In this document: in pieces, positions 8,208 to 15,703 of the stretch | Layout of the letters: every line of letters starts with the position of its first letter | How positions within the stretch are numbered: position 1 is the first letter of the stretch | Origin: Shewanella eurypsychrophilus | GTDB lineage: Bacteria; Pseudomonadota; Gammaproteobacteria; Enterobacterales; Shewanellaceae | Length of the DNA: 64,000 bases | NCBI RefSeq assembly: GCF_007004545.3 | Contig: NZ_CP045503.2 | Span: 3,318,501-3,382,500, forward strand | Reading direction: 5' to 3' | Position numbers and translations under genes: made by a program | The notes under the pieces: model-generated | What the model saw: the letters and a program-made list of their open reading frames with translations, nothing else | Told to the model about the DNA's origin: nothing | Database searches by the model: none

Positions 8208-8318
8208 ACCAAGAATGAAGGATTTGAACCTTCGACCAATTGCTTCTCATATGTGAAAAGAGTTAAAAGCAAGCCAACTGCCTATTCACTTACAAGGAGT
8301 CAACAGAGCTAACGGCCC
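8208..8318 (-). ncRNA. tRNA-Lys-derived element, extended class, copy 3
   Basis: About 111 nt and nearly identical to the element at 7961-8070, including both insertions. A few changes occur in the D insertion, and the T-loop reads TTCAAAT. The 5' acceptor strand GGGCCGT is intact but the 3' strand and CCA are missing. The shared insertions show that the altered form itself was duplicated. Confidence 0.55.
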
Positions 8319-8427
8319 TTTCAGGTATTGCTTAATGTTCTGAATTACTAATTGGGTGGATGATATAATAGCAAAATTTTAGAAATGAAAATCGATTTGA
8401 ACCAGAGTTAGGATCCCACTAAGAAAG

Positions 8428-8503
8428 TGGTGGGCCGTGAAGGATTCGAACCTTCGACCAATTGGTTAAAAGCCAACTGCTCTACCAACTGAGCTAACGG
8501 CCC
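8428..8503 (-). tRNA. tRNA-Lys (anticodon UUU), copy A
   Basis: 76 nt with encoded CCA. Acceptor GGGCCGU/ACGGCCC, D-arm GCUC/GAGC, anticodon stem GUUGG/CCAAU around loop CUUUUAA, T-arm GAAGG/CCUUC with loop UUCGAAU. It is identical to the seven other intact copies in the array. Confidence 0.97.
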
Positions 8504-8564
8504 TTTCTGGTATTGCTTTGTTTTCTGAATTCATTTGTCATAAATAACAAATCCACCTCAGAAG

Positions 8565-8657
8565 TGGTGGGCCGTGAAGGATTCGAACCTTCGACCAATG
8601 TGGTAGTTAAGAGTAAAGCCAACTGCGCTCTTTATTACAAGCATCAACTGAGCTAAT
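8565..8657 (-). ncRNA. tRNA-Lys-derived element, open-acceptor class, copy 1 (B)
   Basis: The 3' side (T-arm and ACGGCCCACCA) is perfect tRNA-Lys, and the D-stem GCTC/GAGC is kept. The D-loop has about 11 extra bases, the anticodon loop is enlarged to 15 bases (CTTTACTCTTAACTA), and the 5' acceptor strand is replaced. The upstream GGTAG-A-TAAGA can pair with TCTTA-A-CTACC in the enlarged loop. Not a functional tRNA. Confidence 0.55.
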
Positions 8658-8693
8658 CTTATCTACCGTCTCCATTTTTACCACCAGGAGAAG

Positions 8694-8769
8694 TGGTGGG
8701 CCGTGAAGGATTCGAACCTTCGACCAATTGGTTAAAAGCCAACTGCTCTACCAACTGAGCTAACGGCCC
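8694..8769 (-). tRNA. tRNA-Lys (anticodon UUU), copy C
   Basis: 76 nt, CCA encoded, sequence identical to copy A. It lies 129 bases from element B. Confidence 0.97.
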
Positions 8770-8830
8770 TTTCTGGTATTGCTTTATTTTCTGAATTCAT
8801 TTGTCATAAATAACAAATCCACCTCAGAAG

Positions 8831-8906
8831 TGGTGGGCCGTGAAGGATTCGAACCTTCGACCAATTGGTTAAAAGCCAACTGCTCTACCAACTGAGCTAA
8901 CGGCCC
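8831..8906 (-). tRNA. tRNA-Lys (anticodon UUU), copy D
   Basis: 76 nt, CCA encoded, identical to copy A. Spacer to the next copy contains the ATTTGT/ACAAAT hairpin shared by several spacers. Confidence 0.97.
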
Positions 8907-9023
8907 TTTCTGGTAACGCATTCTGAATTTGCTTCTTCATCGCAATGAACAAGTCCACTTTCAGAAGAGTGGTTTTGAATTTAACGGTTTAAGTATTAAT
9001 TTAAATCGTACACTTTCAAGAAG

Positions 9024-9099
9024 TGGTGGGCCGTGAAGGATTCGAACCTTCGACCAATTGGTTAAAAGCCAACTGCTCTACCAACTGAGCTAACGGCCC
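9024..9099 (-). tRNA. tRNA-Lys (anticodon UUU), copy E
   Basis: 76 nt, CCA encoded, identical to copy A. The spacer between D and E is repeated almost exactly between 9459 and 9575. Confidence 0.97.
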
Positions 9100-9160
9100 T
9101 TTCTGGTATTGCTTTATTTTCTGAATTCATTTGTCATAAATAACAAATCCACCTCAGAAG

Positions 9161-9254
9161 TGGTGGGCTGTGAAGGTTTCTAACCCTCGACCAATGTGGT
9201 AGTTAAGAGTAAAGCCAACTGCGCTCTTTATTACAAGCATCAACTGAGCTAATC
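9161..9254 (-). ncRNA. tRNA-Lys-derived element, open-acceptor class, copy 2 (F)
   Basis: Same plan and insertions as element B. The T-arm carries several changes (GAGGG/CCTTC, loop TTAGAAA), but the stem still pairs through one G-U, and the acceptor 3' strand has one change. It belongs to a block duplicated from 8504-8693. Confidence 0.55.
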
Positions 9255-9289
9255 TTATCTACCGTCTCCATTTTTACCACCAGGAGAAG

Positions 9290-9365
9290 TGGTGGGCCGT
9301 GAAGGATTCGAACCTTCGACCAATTGGTTAAAAGCCAACTGCTCTACCAACTGAGCTAACGGCCC
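9290..9365 (-). tRNA. tRNA-Lys (anticodon UUU), copy G
   Basis: 76 nt, CCA encoded, identical to copy A. Confidence 0.97.
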
Positions 9366-9384
9366 TTTCTGGTATTGCTGATAT

Positions 9385-9458
9385 ATCAAAATTAATAGCT
9401 AACTATCATTAGCTAAAAGCCAACTGTCTGTTTCTACAAGAAACTGAGCTAACGGCCC
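9385..9458 (-). ncRNA. tRNA-Lys 5'-half element with hairpin tail, copy 1
   Basis: Minus strand: GGGCCGTTAGCTCAG as in tRNA-Lys, then a hairpin GTTTC-TTGTA-GAAAC in place of the D-loop, then CAGTTGGCTTT, then hairpin TAGCTAA-TGATAG-TTAGCTA, then AT-rich sequence. No T-arm, no CCA. A sister copy at 10141-10211 keeps both hairpins with different arm bases in the second. Confidence 0.5.
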
Positions 9459-9575
9459 TTTCTGGCAACGCATTCTGAATTTGCTTCTCCATCGCAATGA
9501 ACAAGTCCACTTTCAGAAGAGTGGTTTTGAATTTAACGGTTTAAGTATTAATTTAAATCGTACACTTTCAAGAAG

Positions 9576-9651
9576 TGGTGGGCCGTGAAGGATTCGAACC
9601 TTCGACCAATTGGTTAAAAGCCAACTGCTCTACCAACTGAGCTAACGGCCC
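9576..9651 (-). tRNA. tRNA-Lys (anticodon UUU), copy H
   Basis: 76 nt, CCA encoded, identical to copy A. Confidence 0.97.
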
Positions 9652-9712
9652 TTTCTGGTATTACTTTGTTTTCTGAATTCATTTGTCATAAATAACAAAT
9701 CCACCTCAGAAG

Positions 9713-9788
9713 TGGTGGGCCGTGAAGGATTCGAACCTTCGACCAATTGGTTAAAAGCCAACTGCTCTACCAACTGAGCTAACGGCCC
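9713..9788 (-). tRNA. tRNA-Lys (anticodon UUU), copy I
   Basis: 76 nt, CCA encoded, identical to copy A. Confidence 0.97.
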
Positions 9789-9912
9789 TTTCTGGTATTG
9801 CTATTAAACTCTAAATTTGCTTCTTCATCGCAATGAACAAGTCCACTTTCAGCTAGAGTGGTTTTGAATTTAACCGCTCATGCTACACATAAGCTGTACA
9901 CTTTCAAAGAAG

Positions 9913-10004
9913 TGGTGGGCCATGAAGGATTCGTACCTTCGACCAATTTGGTAGTTAATAGTAAAGCCAACTGCGCTCTTATTCAAAGCATCAACCGAAC
10001 TAAT
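9913..10004 (-). ncRNA. tRNA-Lys-derived element, open-acceptor class, copy 3 (J)
   Basis: Same plan as B and F but the most diverged: D-stem GTTC/GAGC (still pairing by G-U), enlarged anticodon loop CTTTACTATTAACTA, T-loop TACGAAT, 3' end ATGGCCCACCA. Upstream GGTAG...ATAG can pair with CTAT...CTACC in the loop, as in B but with different bases. Confidence 0.55.
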
Positions 10005-10041
10005 CTATCTCTACCTTCTCCATTTTTACCACCAGGAGAAG

Positions 10042-10117
10042 TGGTGGGCCGTGAAGGATTCGAACCTTCGACCAATTGGTTAAAAGCCAACTGCTCTACC
10101 AACTGAGCTAACGGCCC
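10042..10117 (-). tRNA. tRNA-Lys (anticodon UUU), copy K (first intact tRNA in transcription order)
   Basis: 76 nt, CCA encoded, identical to copy A. It follows the 5'-half element at 10141-10211 and is the first full tRNA downstream of the array promoter. Confidence 0.97.
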
Positions 10118-10140
10118 TTTCTGGTATTGCTGATAATTAA

Positions 10141-10211
10141 GAATTAATAACCGATTATCACCCGGTTAAAAGCCAACAGTCTGTTTCTATAAGAAACTGA
10201 GCTAACGGCCC
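10141..10211 (-). ncRNA. tRNA-Lys 5'-half element with hairpin tail, copy 2
   Basis: Minus strand: GGGCCGTTAGCTCAG, hairpin GTTTC-TTATA-GAAAC, CTGTTGGCTTT, then hairpin TAACCG...CGGTTA. Compared with the copy at 9385-9458 the second hairpin has different arm bases on both sides and still pairs. First element transcribed from the array promoter. Confidence 0.5.
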
Positions 10212-10296
10212 ATCTTAGTAGTAATATCTCGTGATAAACGATTCGAAAACTGTTTAACTCAAGACCCTCAAGCGACTCTGCCGCTCTGAGGGCGCC

Positions 10297-10325
10297 TATA
10301 ATACCTTTTTCATCTTCTCTTGCAA
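10297..10325 (-). promoter_or_regulatory. Promoter of the tRNA-Lys array
   Basis: Minus strand: -35 TTGCAA (10325-10320), 16-base spacer, -10 TATTAT (10303-10298), then a GC-rich discriminator GGCGCCC. Such discriminators are typical of stringently controlled stable-RNA promoters. The start site would be about 85 bases before the first tRNA-like element; the leader can form a CCCTCA/TGAGGG hairpin. Confidence 0.6.
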
Positions 10326-10396
10326 GTGCATTTTTTACATTTCTTGCTGTTTGCATGAAAAACAAACTAAGAGTATGTTTTTTGGATAAATAAGGA

Positions 10397-11125
10397 TTAA
10401 AGAGCAGACAACTGCTGTTGTGCTAAGCGGGCTGCGGCACTATTCGCATACTCTTTGAGTACTTGCTGATAGTAAATTTTAGCAGATGATACATTTCCCG
10501 TCTTTTCAGCAATCATCCCAAGCTTCACTAAGCTATCACCCCGTTTATTTGAATCCTTAAAGCTATTCACCACTGTATCGAAGGCTTGCTTTGCTGGTTC
10601 AAAGTCACTGCTGTTATACAAGAGCTGTCCTAACCAATAGTTTGCATTCGCAGTATAAGTTGAGTCTGGGTACTGTTTAATGAAAGAACGAAACGCAGGG
10701 ATAGCTTCAGCATACTTTCTCTGTTTTAAAACCAGATTTACTGCATGTTCATAACTTGCGGTCTCGCCTAGGGTAGAAGCAGGCGTTTGTGCCCCCCCAA
10801 TAGGTGTAGTTATGCTTACCTGCTGTGTGGACTTTGATGATAAGTTAGCAATCTCTTCATATATCTGACGTTGACGCTGTAGCATCTGTTCTATTTGGTA
10901 ACTTTGCTGTTCATTGAGACCACGTAGATCAAGCACTTCTTGCTGTAGCGTATCCAAGCGCTGTTGAGTTTGAAACTCAGACTGCTGTTTTGCTTGGAGG
11001 ATCCTTTCTAATCGTGCAACTCTATCTTCAGTAGAATTACCGGTAGCATCTGCGACCGGTGCGGGTGCGGCTGATGCCGCACCTATACTAAGAAGAATTG
11101 CCGTTACTAATACGGCACTTTTCAT
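10397..11125 (-). CDS. cpoB: Cell division coordinator CpoB (YbgF)
   Basis: Periplasmic partner of TolA that links outer-membrane constriction with PBP1B peptidoglycan synthesis. From the ATG at 11125 it has about 242 residues: a signal peptide (MKSAVLVTAILLSIGAASAA), an N-terminal coiled coil (RVARLERILQAKQQ and onward, the trimerisation region), a Gln/Thr-rich linker and three C-terminal TPR repeats (from YEHAVNLVLKQRKYAEA to the end). The TTG at 11140 is less likely because AGGT precedes the ATG. Last protein gene of the Tol-Pal operon, and the tRNA-Lys array follows, as in Escherichia coli. Confidence 0.93.
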   Translation of the reverse strand: MKSAVLVTAILLSIGAASAAPAPVADATGNSTEDRVARLERILQAKQQSEFQTQQRLDTLQQEVLDLRGLNEQQSYQIEQMLQRQRQIYEEIANLSSKSTQQVSITTPIGGAQTPASTLGETASYEHAVNLVLKQRKYAEAIPAFRSFIKQYPDSTYTANANYWLGQLLYNSSDFEPAKQAFDTVVNSFKDSNKRGDSLVKLGMIAEKTGNVSSAKIYYQQVLKEYANSAAARLAQQQLSAL

Positions 11126-11144
11126 AGATAAACCTACCAAACAA

Positions 11145-11687
11145 TTAGTAAACTAAGACTGCACGACGATTAATAGCAAAACCGTCATCGCTACGAGACA
11201 TATCCAGTGGCTTCTCTTCACCATAGCTGACAATGCTCATTTGGCTAGGTAGTACACCCATGCCTTGAAGGTATTTAGCAACCGCTTTAGCACGTCTTTC
11301 ACCTAAAGCTATGTTGTACTCTGGTGTACCACGCTCATCGGCATGTCCTTCAATCATGACTCGAACATTTGGATGCTCAACTAAATAGTTACCGTGAGCT
11401 TGAAGCACCTCTGCAAACTGAGCAGATACAGCACTTCGGTCAAAATCAAAATAGATAATGTGCTCTTTGCGAAGCTCCTGATCTTTTAAACGCTGCTGCT
11501 CTGCAGGAGTCAATATTGGTGCCACACCGCCAGTTTCAACTCCACCAGTAGCCAATTCACTTCCCGAACCAGAATTTGAGCCAGAACTCGTTGAATCAGT
11601 TTCAGATTCAGAAGTTGAGCTACACGCACTGAGAGCCATAATCGGTAGTGCAACCAACATAGCTTTAAACAACTTATTGAGATCCAT
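11145..11687 (-). CDS. pal: Peptidoglycan-associated lipoprotein Pal
   Basis: Outer-membrane lipoprotein that binds peptidoglycan and TolB. 180 residues with a lipoprotein signal (MALSAC, Cys22 lipidated), a Ser/Gly-rich tether of about 35 residues and an OmpA-like domain (YFDFDRSAV through GHADERGTPEYNIALGERRAKAV), which contains the usual diaminopimelate-binding Asp and Arg. AAGGAT stands 6 bases before the ATG. Lies 34 bases after tolB and 20 before the cpoB ATG start. Confidence 0.96.
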   Translation of the reverse strand: MDLNKLFKAMLVALPIMALSACSSTSESETDSTSSGSNSGSGSELATGGVETGGVAPILTPAEQQRLKDQELRKEHIIYFDFDRSAVSAQFAEVLQAHGNYLVEHPNVRVMIEGHADERGTPEYNIALGERRAKAVAKYLQGMGVLPSQMSIVSYGEEKPLDMSRSDDGFAINRRAVLVY

Positions 11688-11721
11688 TTTAAATCCTTAA
11701 TATTTTTTATAGTTAAAATTG

Positions 11722-13050
11722 TTAGAGAAAAGGTGACCATGAGGGAGACTTAACTTCCCCTTGACCAGCAGGTAACCTTGCTTTAAACCTTCCATCCGTA
11801 GAGACAGCCCCTAAAACTTGCTTACCCTGATGGGTTGTTCCATATATCACCATAGTGCCATTTGGTGCGACACTCGGTGACTCATCGAGACGCGTTGTGG
11901 TTAACACTTGCATAAAGCGCGTTTCGAGATCCATTCTTGCAATATTAAATTTACCGTTTGTGCGATTAACGAAGATGATGCTGCGACCATCTGGTGCAAC
12001 TGAACCACCTAAGTTCCACTCACCTTCAAAAGTCTGCCTTTGAATTTTCCCCGTAGCAAGTGTCACCTTATAAATTTGAGGACGACCACCACGCTCAGAA
12101 GTAAATATGAGCGATTTACCATCAGGAAACCACGAAGCTTCAGTATCGATTGCATAATGGTTAGTGACACGCTTTAACGCTTTAGTGTTGATATCGACCA
12201 CATATATCTCTGGTTGACCATCTTTCGACAAGGTTAAGGCCAGTTTCTTTCCATCAGGAGAAAATACTGGTGCTCCATTGATCCCTGCAAAACTGGTTAC
12301 CTTACTACGAGCCTGCGTATAGATATCCTGTACAAAGATCTCAGCTTTTCTATTCTCGAAACTCACATAAGCAAGCTGGCGGCCATCTGGTGACCATGAT
12401 GGTGACATTAGAGGCTCCGGAGAACGTAAAAGCATCTGCTCATTATGGCCGTCATAATCAGATATCATTAACTGATAAGGAGACTTTTCACCATGTTTAA
12501 CCACCACATAAGCAATGCGAGTCAAAAATGCCCCACGGATCCCCGTTAACTGTTCATAAACGAGATCGCTAATCCGATGACCATACTGCCTAAACTGTGC
12601 CGCTGAAATAACGGTTTCGCGACTATCAATGAGATACTCATTGCTAGACTGTGGGCCATTCCCTTGTTGCATTTGAGCTTTTACAAGATCAACCAAATCA
12701 AAAGTCACTAGGTATTGATCATTGCCATATGGCTTAACCGCGCCCATAACAACCGCTTCAGCACCAATGTTAGACCAATCCTTTGCAACAAACTGCGACA
12801 CATTGCTTATATTACGTTGCGGTAAACTGAGTTCGTCTAGCGGGTTAAATGTGCCACTGCGGATCAAATCTGACATCACCACATCCGATATTTGCTCGGG
12901 TGCTATGCCCGCCCCTTGCCAAACAAACGGCACGACCGCGATGGGCCTAGCAGCATCGACACCCTCTGTGATCACTATGTCTAATGCTGCTTTTACTGGT
13001 GAGCTTAAAATAATCAGGCCTAAAAAGAGCCATTTCCCTAAAATCTTCAT
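11722..13050 (-). CDS. tolB: Tol-Pal system protein TolB
   Basis: Periplasmic protein that binds Pal and is released by TolA. 442 residues: signal peptide (to about VKA), an N-terminal D1/D2 region ([20 protein letters not shown]) and a six-bladed beta-propeller made of repeats with the pattern [32 protein letters not shown] and similar. AGAGGTCCT precedes the ATG. Length matches the family (about 430-440). Ten bases separate it from tolA. Confidence 0.97.
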   Translation of the reverse strand: MKILGKWLFLGLIILSSPVKAALDIVITEGVDAARPIAVVPFVWQGAGIAPEQISDVVMSDLIRSGTFNPLDELSLPQRNISNVSQFVAKDWSNIGAEAVVMGAVKPYGNDQYLVTFDLVDLVKAQMQQGNGPQSSNEYLIDSRETVISAAQFRQYGHRISDLVYEQLTGIRGAFLTRIAYVVVKHGEKSPYQLMISDYDGHNEQMLLRSPEPLMSPSWSPDGRQLAYVSFENRKAEIFVQDIYTQARSKVTSFAGINGAPVFSPDGKKLALTLSKDGQPEIYVVDINTKALKRVTNHYAIDTEASWFPDGKSLIFTSERGGRPQIYKVTLATGKIQRQTFEGEWNLGGSVAPDGRSIIFVNRTNGKFNIARMDLETRFMQVLTTTRLDESPSVAPNGTMVIYGTTHQGKQVLGAVSTDGRFKARLPAGQGEVKSPSWSPFL

Positions 13051-13060
13051 AGGACCTCTA

Positions 13061-14020
13061 TTAATTGAATTCCGGTTGTACTGTTAAATTAATTTCTTTG
13101 AGCTTGTTATACACATCAGGTTCTGTTGAAACAGGTAATCGTCCCGCCTTGTTGATGGCTGCTTTAGCGGCACGACACACCACGGGATCCCCAGACAGTA
13201 TTTTGGTGCCAGTAACAAAGCCATCAGTTGCTAAACGAACGAATACTCGGCAAGTTTTGCCACGCATCGATTCATCAACCACTAGATTACGTTGGATCGT
13301 AGCCCTTATCATGCTGGTATAACGTTGTACTTCATTCATCACCTGCTTATTACGAGTCTGCGATAACTCAGCCTGCTCAGCCGCCAATGCATCTTGCATC
13401 ATCTGCTCCTGCTGCTGTCTGGCTTTCTCTTCTGCAATACGCTTTCGTTCAGCGTCAGCCTTTCGTTTGCGCTCAGCGTCTTCTTTACGCTTACGCTCAT
13501 CGGCAGCTTTTTTCGCTGCAGCCTCTTCCTGTTTACGCTTATCTGCGGCTTTCTTAGCTGCTTCTTCAGAAGCTTTACGCTCTTTCTCTTTTTGCTTACG
13601 AAAGACTTCGGCTTCTTGCGCTTTCTGCTTTTCCTGTTTCTGTTTTAACTGCGCTGCTTTCGCAGCGGCAGTGGCATTTTTAGTTTCTATCTCTTTTTGC
13701 TTTCGTTCTCGCTCAAGCTTTTTAATTTTCGCTTGTTCTTGCTCACGTTTCTGAACCGCTAATTTGGCTTGCCTATCGAGCTCATCTTGGCGCACCTTCT
13801 CTTTTCTCAGTGTCTCTCTCTTCTCAGCTTTTAGTTTCTCTACATGTTGAGTAATTTGTTTCTGATCGACTACAAAAGCTTGAACGACTGGCGCACTGGC
13901 TTGAGGTTGTGGTTTTGGCTTTTCAGAAAAATCCACTCCCATAACAAGCACAATTAGCACGCCAATATGAATACCAGCTGAAATAACTAAAGGTAACGTA
14001 AAATTAGACTTATCTGCCAC
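13061..14020 (-). CDS. tolA: Tol-Pal system protein TolA
   Basis: Inner-membrane protein that spans the periplasm and transmits proton-motive energy from TolQR to Pal/TolB. The start is GTG at 14020 with AGGAG upstream, inside the end of tolR. 319 residues: one N-terminal membrane helix (about 7-27, with the SHLS-like motif replaced by SAGIHIGV), a long Lys/Glu/Ala-rich helical stalk (about 70-215) and a globular C-terminal domain with [15 protein letters not shown]. Low-complexity stalk explains the long mirror-image frames on the opposite strand. The length is shorter than in E. coli (421), as is common. Confidence 0.95.
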   Translation of the reverse strand: MADKSNFTLPLVISAGIHIGVLIVLVMGVDFSEKPKPQPQASAPVVQAFVVDQKQITQHVEKLKAEKRETLRKEKVRQDELDRQAKLAVQKREQEQAKIKKLERERKQKEIETKNATAAAKAAQLKQKQEKQKAQEAEVFRKQKEKERKASEEAAKKAADKRKQEEAAAKKAADERKRKEDAERKRKADAERKRIAEEKARQQQEQMMQDALAAEQAELSQTRNKQVMNEVQRYTSMIRATIQRNLVVDESMRGKTCRVFVRLATDGFVTGTKILSGDPVVCRAAKAAINKAGRLPVSTEPDVYNKLKEINLTVQPEFN

Positions 14021-14023
14021 CGA

Positions 14024-14458
14024 CTACTCTCCTGGTGAATCTGTCATCAAGCCAACCGATGGCACACCTGCGCCTTGTAAAGTCACCATTAATTGAATGA
14101 CTTTCTCATAAGCGATACTTCTATCGGCTTTGACAACCACTGGACGCTCAGGTTCTAGCTGAATGATCGCCCCTACACGAATGGCTATATCTTCTAAATC
14201 CAACGTCTCTTTTGAACTCGAGCTGCCAACATCAAGAAAGTAATCACCGTCTGCATTAATAGATGCAACCACTGGCGGCTTACTGTCCGCGGGCAGTGAT
14301 TCTGAGGTTGCCTGAGGTAAATCAACCTTCACACCTTGAGTCACTATTGGTGCGGTCACCATAAAGATGATCAATAATACCAACATGACATCGATATAAG
14401 GCACGACATTGATTTCAGCAACCGGACGTCTGCGTTTACGCTGATAGCCCTGTTGCAT
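14024..14458 (-). CDS. tolR: Tol-Pal system protein TolR
   Basis: Part of the TolQR proton channel, ExbD family. 144 residues: short cytosolic basic N-terminus (QRKRRRPVAEINVVPYID), one membrane helix (about 23-41) carrying the conserved Asp in PYIDVML, and a periplasmic domain. The ATG overlaps the tolQ stop (TAATG), indicating translational coupling. Confidence 0.96.
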   Translation of the reverse strand: MQQGYQRKRRRPVAEINVVPYIDVMLVLLIIFMVTAPIVTQGVKVDLPQATSESLPADSKPPVVASINADGDYFLDVGSSSSKETLDLEDIAIRVGAIIQLEPERPVVVKADRSIAYEKVIQLMVTLQGAGVPSVGLMTDSPGE

Positions 14459-15150
14459 TAGCCTTCATCCTTTTCACTGTAAGCTTGACGATGCAAAATA
14501 CTGGAGAACTCCTCCATGAAGTTTGCATATGACATCTCGATACTGTCCACTTGCGTGGTAAATCGGTTATAACCGATAACGGCAGGAATAGCTGCGAACA
14601 GACCCATAGCCGTAGCAATCAGTGCTTCTGCAATACCTGGAGCAACCATTGCGAGCGTGGCATTTTCAACAGCACCAAGGGCGATAAACGAGTTCATGAT
14701 CCCCCAAACAGTACCAAAAAGACCAATATAAGGACTAGTTGAACCAATGGTGGCAAGTAATGGTAGACTTTGTTCAAGCTTTTCCATCTCTCTTGATAGA
14801 GAAACACGCATAGCACGGTAACTTCCATCCATCACCGCACCCGGTACCTTGTCATTAAGCTTACTTAATCTGGCATACTCTTTAAATCCTGTATGAAACA
14901 GAGTCTCCAGACCAGAATTACTGTCTTGTCTTGCAGAAATCTCTTTATAAAGTTTATTGAGATCGACACCAGACCAAAATTTATCTTCAAACTTCAGCGC
15001 ATTTTTCTTCGCTGAGTTAAGCAAACTTCGGCGCTGAATAATAACAGCCCAAGACATCACCGATAGACTCATCAAGGTGAGCATGACAAATTTAACTAAT
15101 AAGCTTGCTTGTAAGAATAACCCAATAAATGAAATATCAGCTTCCACCAT
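14458..15150 (-). CDS. tolQ: Tol-Pal system protein TolQ
   Basis: ExbB/MotA-family proton channel subunit of the inner membrane. 230 residues with three membrane helices (about 15-38, 130-155, 168-192). The third contains the conserved GLFAAIPAVIGYN, and the second includes TIGSTSPYIGLFGTVWGIM. It overlaps ybgC by 14 bases at its start and tolR by 1-3 bases at its end. Confidence 0.97.
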   Translation of the reverse strand: MVEADISFIGLFLQASLLVKFVMLTLMSLSVMSWAVIIQRRSLLNSAKKNALKFEDKFWSGVDLNKLYKEISARQDSNSGLETLFHTGFKEYARLSKLNDKVPGAVMDGSYRAMRVSLSREMEKLEQSLPLLATIGSTSPYIGLFGTVWGIMNSFIALGAVENATLAMVAPGIAEALIATAMGLFAAIPAVIGYNRFTTQVDSIEMSYANFMEEFSSILHRQAYSEKDEG

Positions 15151-15535
15151 TTAACTCCTGAACTATGTTTTGCGGGATGGCACGGGGTCGCATACGCGAC
15201 AAAGAGATACAAGCAACTAATATCTTGCCCTCACAATATGTCACGCCTTGCTCGTCAATTAATCTTTGTTTAAATACCAAAGAGACTTTCTTCATTTCTA
15301 TGACCGCAGATTCAACAATCAGTTCTTGCTCAAATTTTGCCGGACGACAAAAATCTAACTCAGCCTTTTTAACGACGAAAACTATATCATCAGCTAATAA
15401 CTCAGTTTGCTTCACACCAATTGCTTTAAGCCATTCGGTTCGAGCACGTTCAAAAAAATTGAGGTAATTTGAATGGTAAACAATGCCACCAGCATCGGTA
15501 TCTTCGTAATAAACAGAAATAGGCCAACGAAACAT
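15137..15535 (-). CDS. ybgC: Acyl-CoA thioesterase YbgC of the Tol-Pal operon
   Basis: Hot-dog-fold thioesterase acting on short-chain acyl-CoA or acyl-ACP, first gene of the Tol-Pal operon. The N-terminal YYEDTDAGGIVYHSNYLNFFERARTEWL holds the catalytic Asp of the 4-hydroxybenzoyl-CoA thioesterase family. From the ATG at 15535 it has 132 residues; an in-frame TTG at 15550 would add five. The promoter at 15574-15602 lies directly upstream. Confidence 0.93.
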   Translation of the reverse strand: MFRWPISVYYEDTDAGGIVYHSNYLNFFERARTEWLKAIGVKQTELLADDIVFVVKKAELDFCRPAKFEQELIVESAVIEMKKVSLVFKQRLIDEQGVTYCEGKILVACISLSRMRPRAIPQNIVQELNGGS

Positions 15536-15573
15536 AAATTTTGGTGCCAATCATAGATTTAAAATAATGGACT

Positions 15574-15602
15574 ACTATACCTAGACCCAAACCAATTGTG
15601 AA
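15574..15602 (-). promoter_or_regulatory. Promoter of the ybgC-tolQRAB-pal-cpoB operon
   Basis: Minus strand: -35 TTCACA (15602-15597), 17-base spacer, -10 TATAGT (15579-15574). The expected start is about 15567, some 30 bases before the ybgC ATG. Confidence 0.65.
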
Positions 15603-15649
15603 TGGCCGCTCAACCTAGATAAGCGCTATATACGTAAAATATTGTTAAT

Positions 15650-15679
15650 AAAAAAGAGCAGCAACTGCTGCTCTTTTTT
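15650..15679 (-). terminator. Rho-independent terminator of the prolyl oligopeptidase gene
   Basis: GAGCAGC-AACT-GCTGCTC with A-run on the left (T-run in minus-strand RNA) 25-50 bases beyond the stop codon. T-run on the other side too, so it can also block plus-strand transcription. Confidence 0.9.
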
Positions 15680-15703
15680 ACTCAATTTACCAAAAGTGAT
15701 TTT

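Noticed and set aside
9858..10106. Open frame encoding a peptide with GREGFEPSTN
   Set aside because: It is the plus-strand translation of tRNA-Lys sequence, a well-known false gene pattern.
7960..10211. Could the repeated elements be a CRISPR array?
   Set aside because: Repeat units are 76-base tRNAs with cloverleaf folds, spacers are themselves repeated, and no cas genes are present.
10144..10365. 73-residue reverse frame between cpoB and the tRNA array
   Set aside because: Covers the array promoter, leader hairpin and the 5'-half element; no conserved pattern.
13394..13754. Long Ser/Phe/Leu-rich and Ala/Ser-rich frames on the plus strand
   Set aside because: They are the reverse complement of the Lys/Glu/Ala-rich stalk of tolA.
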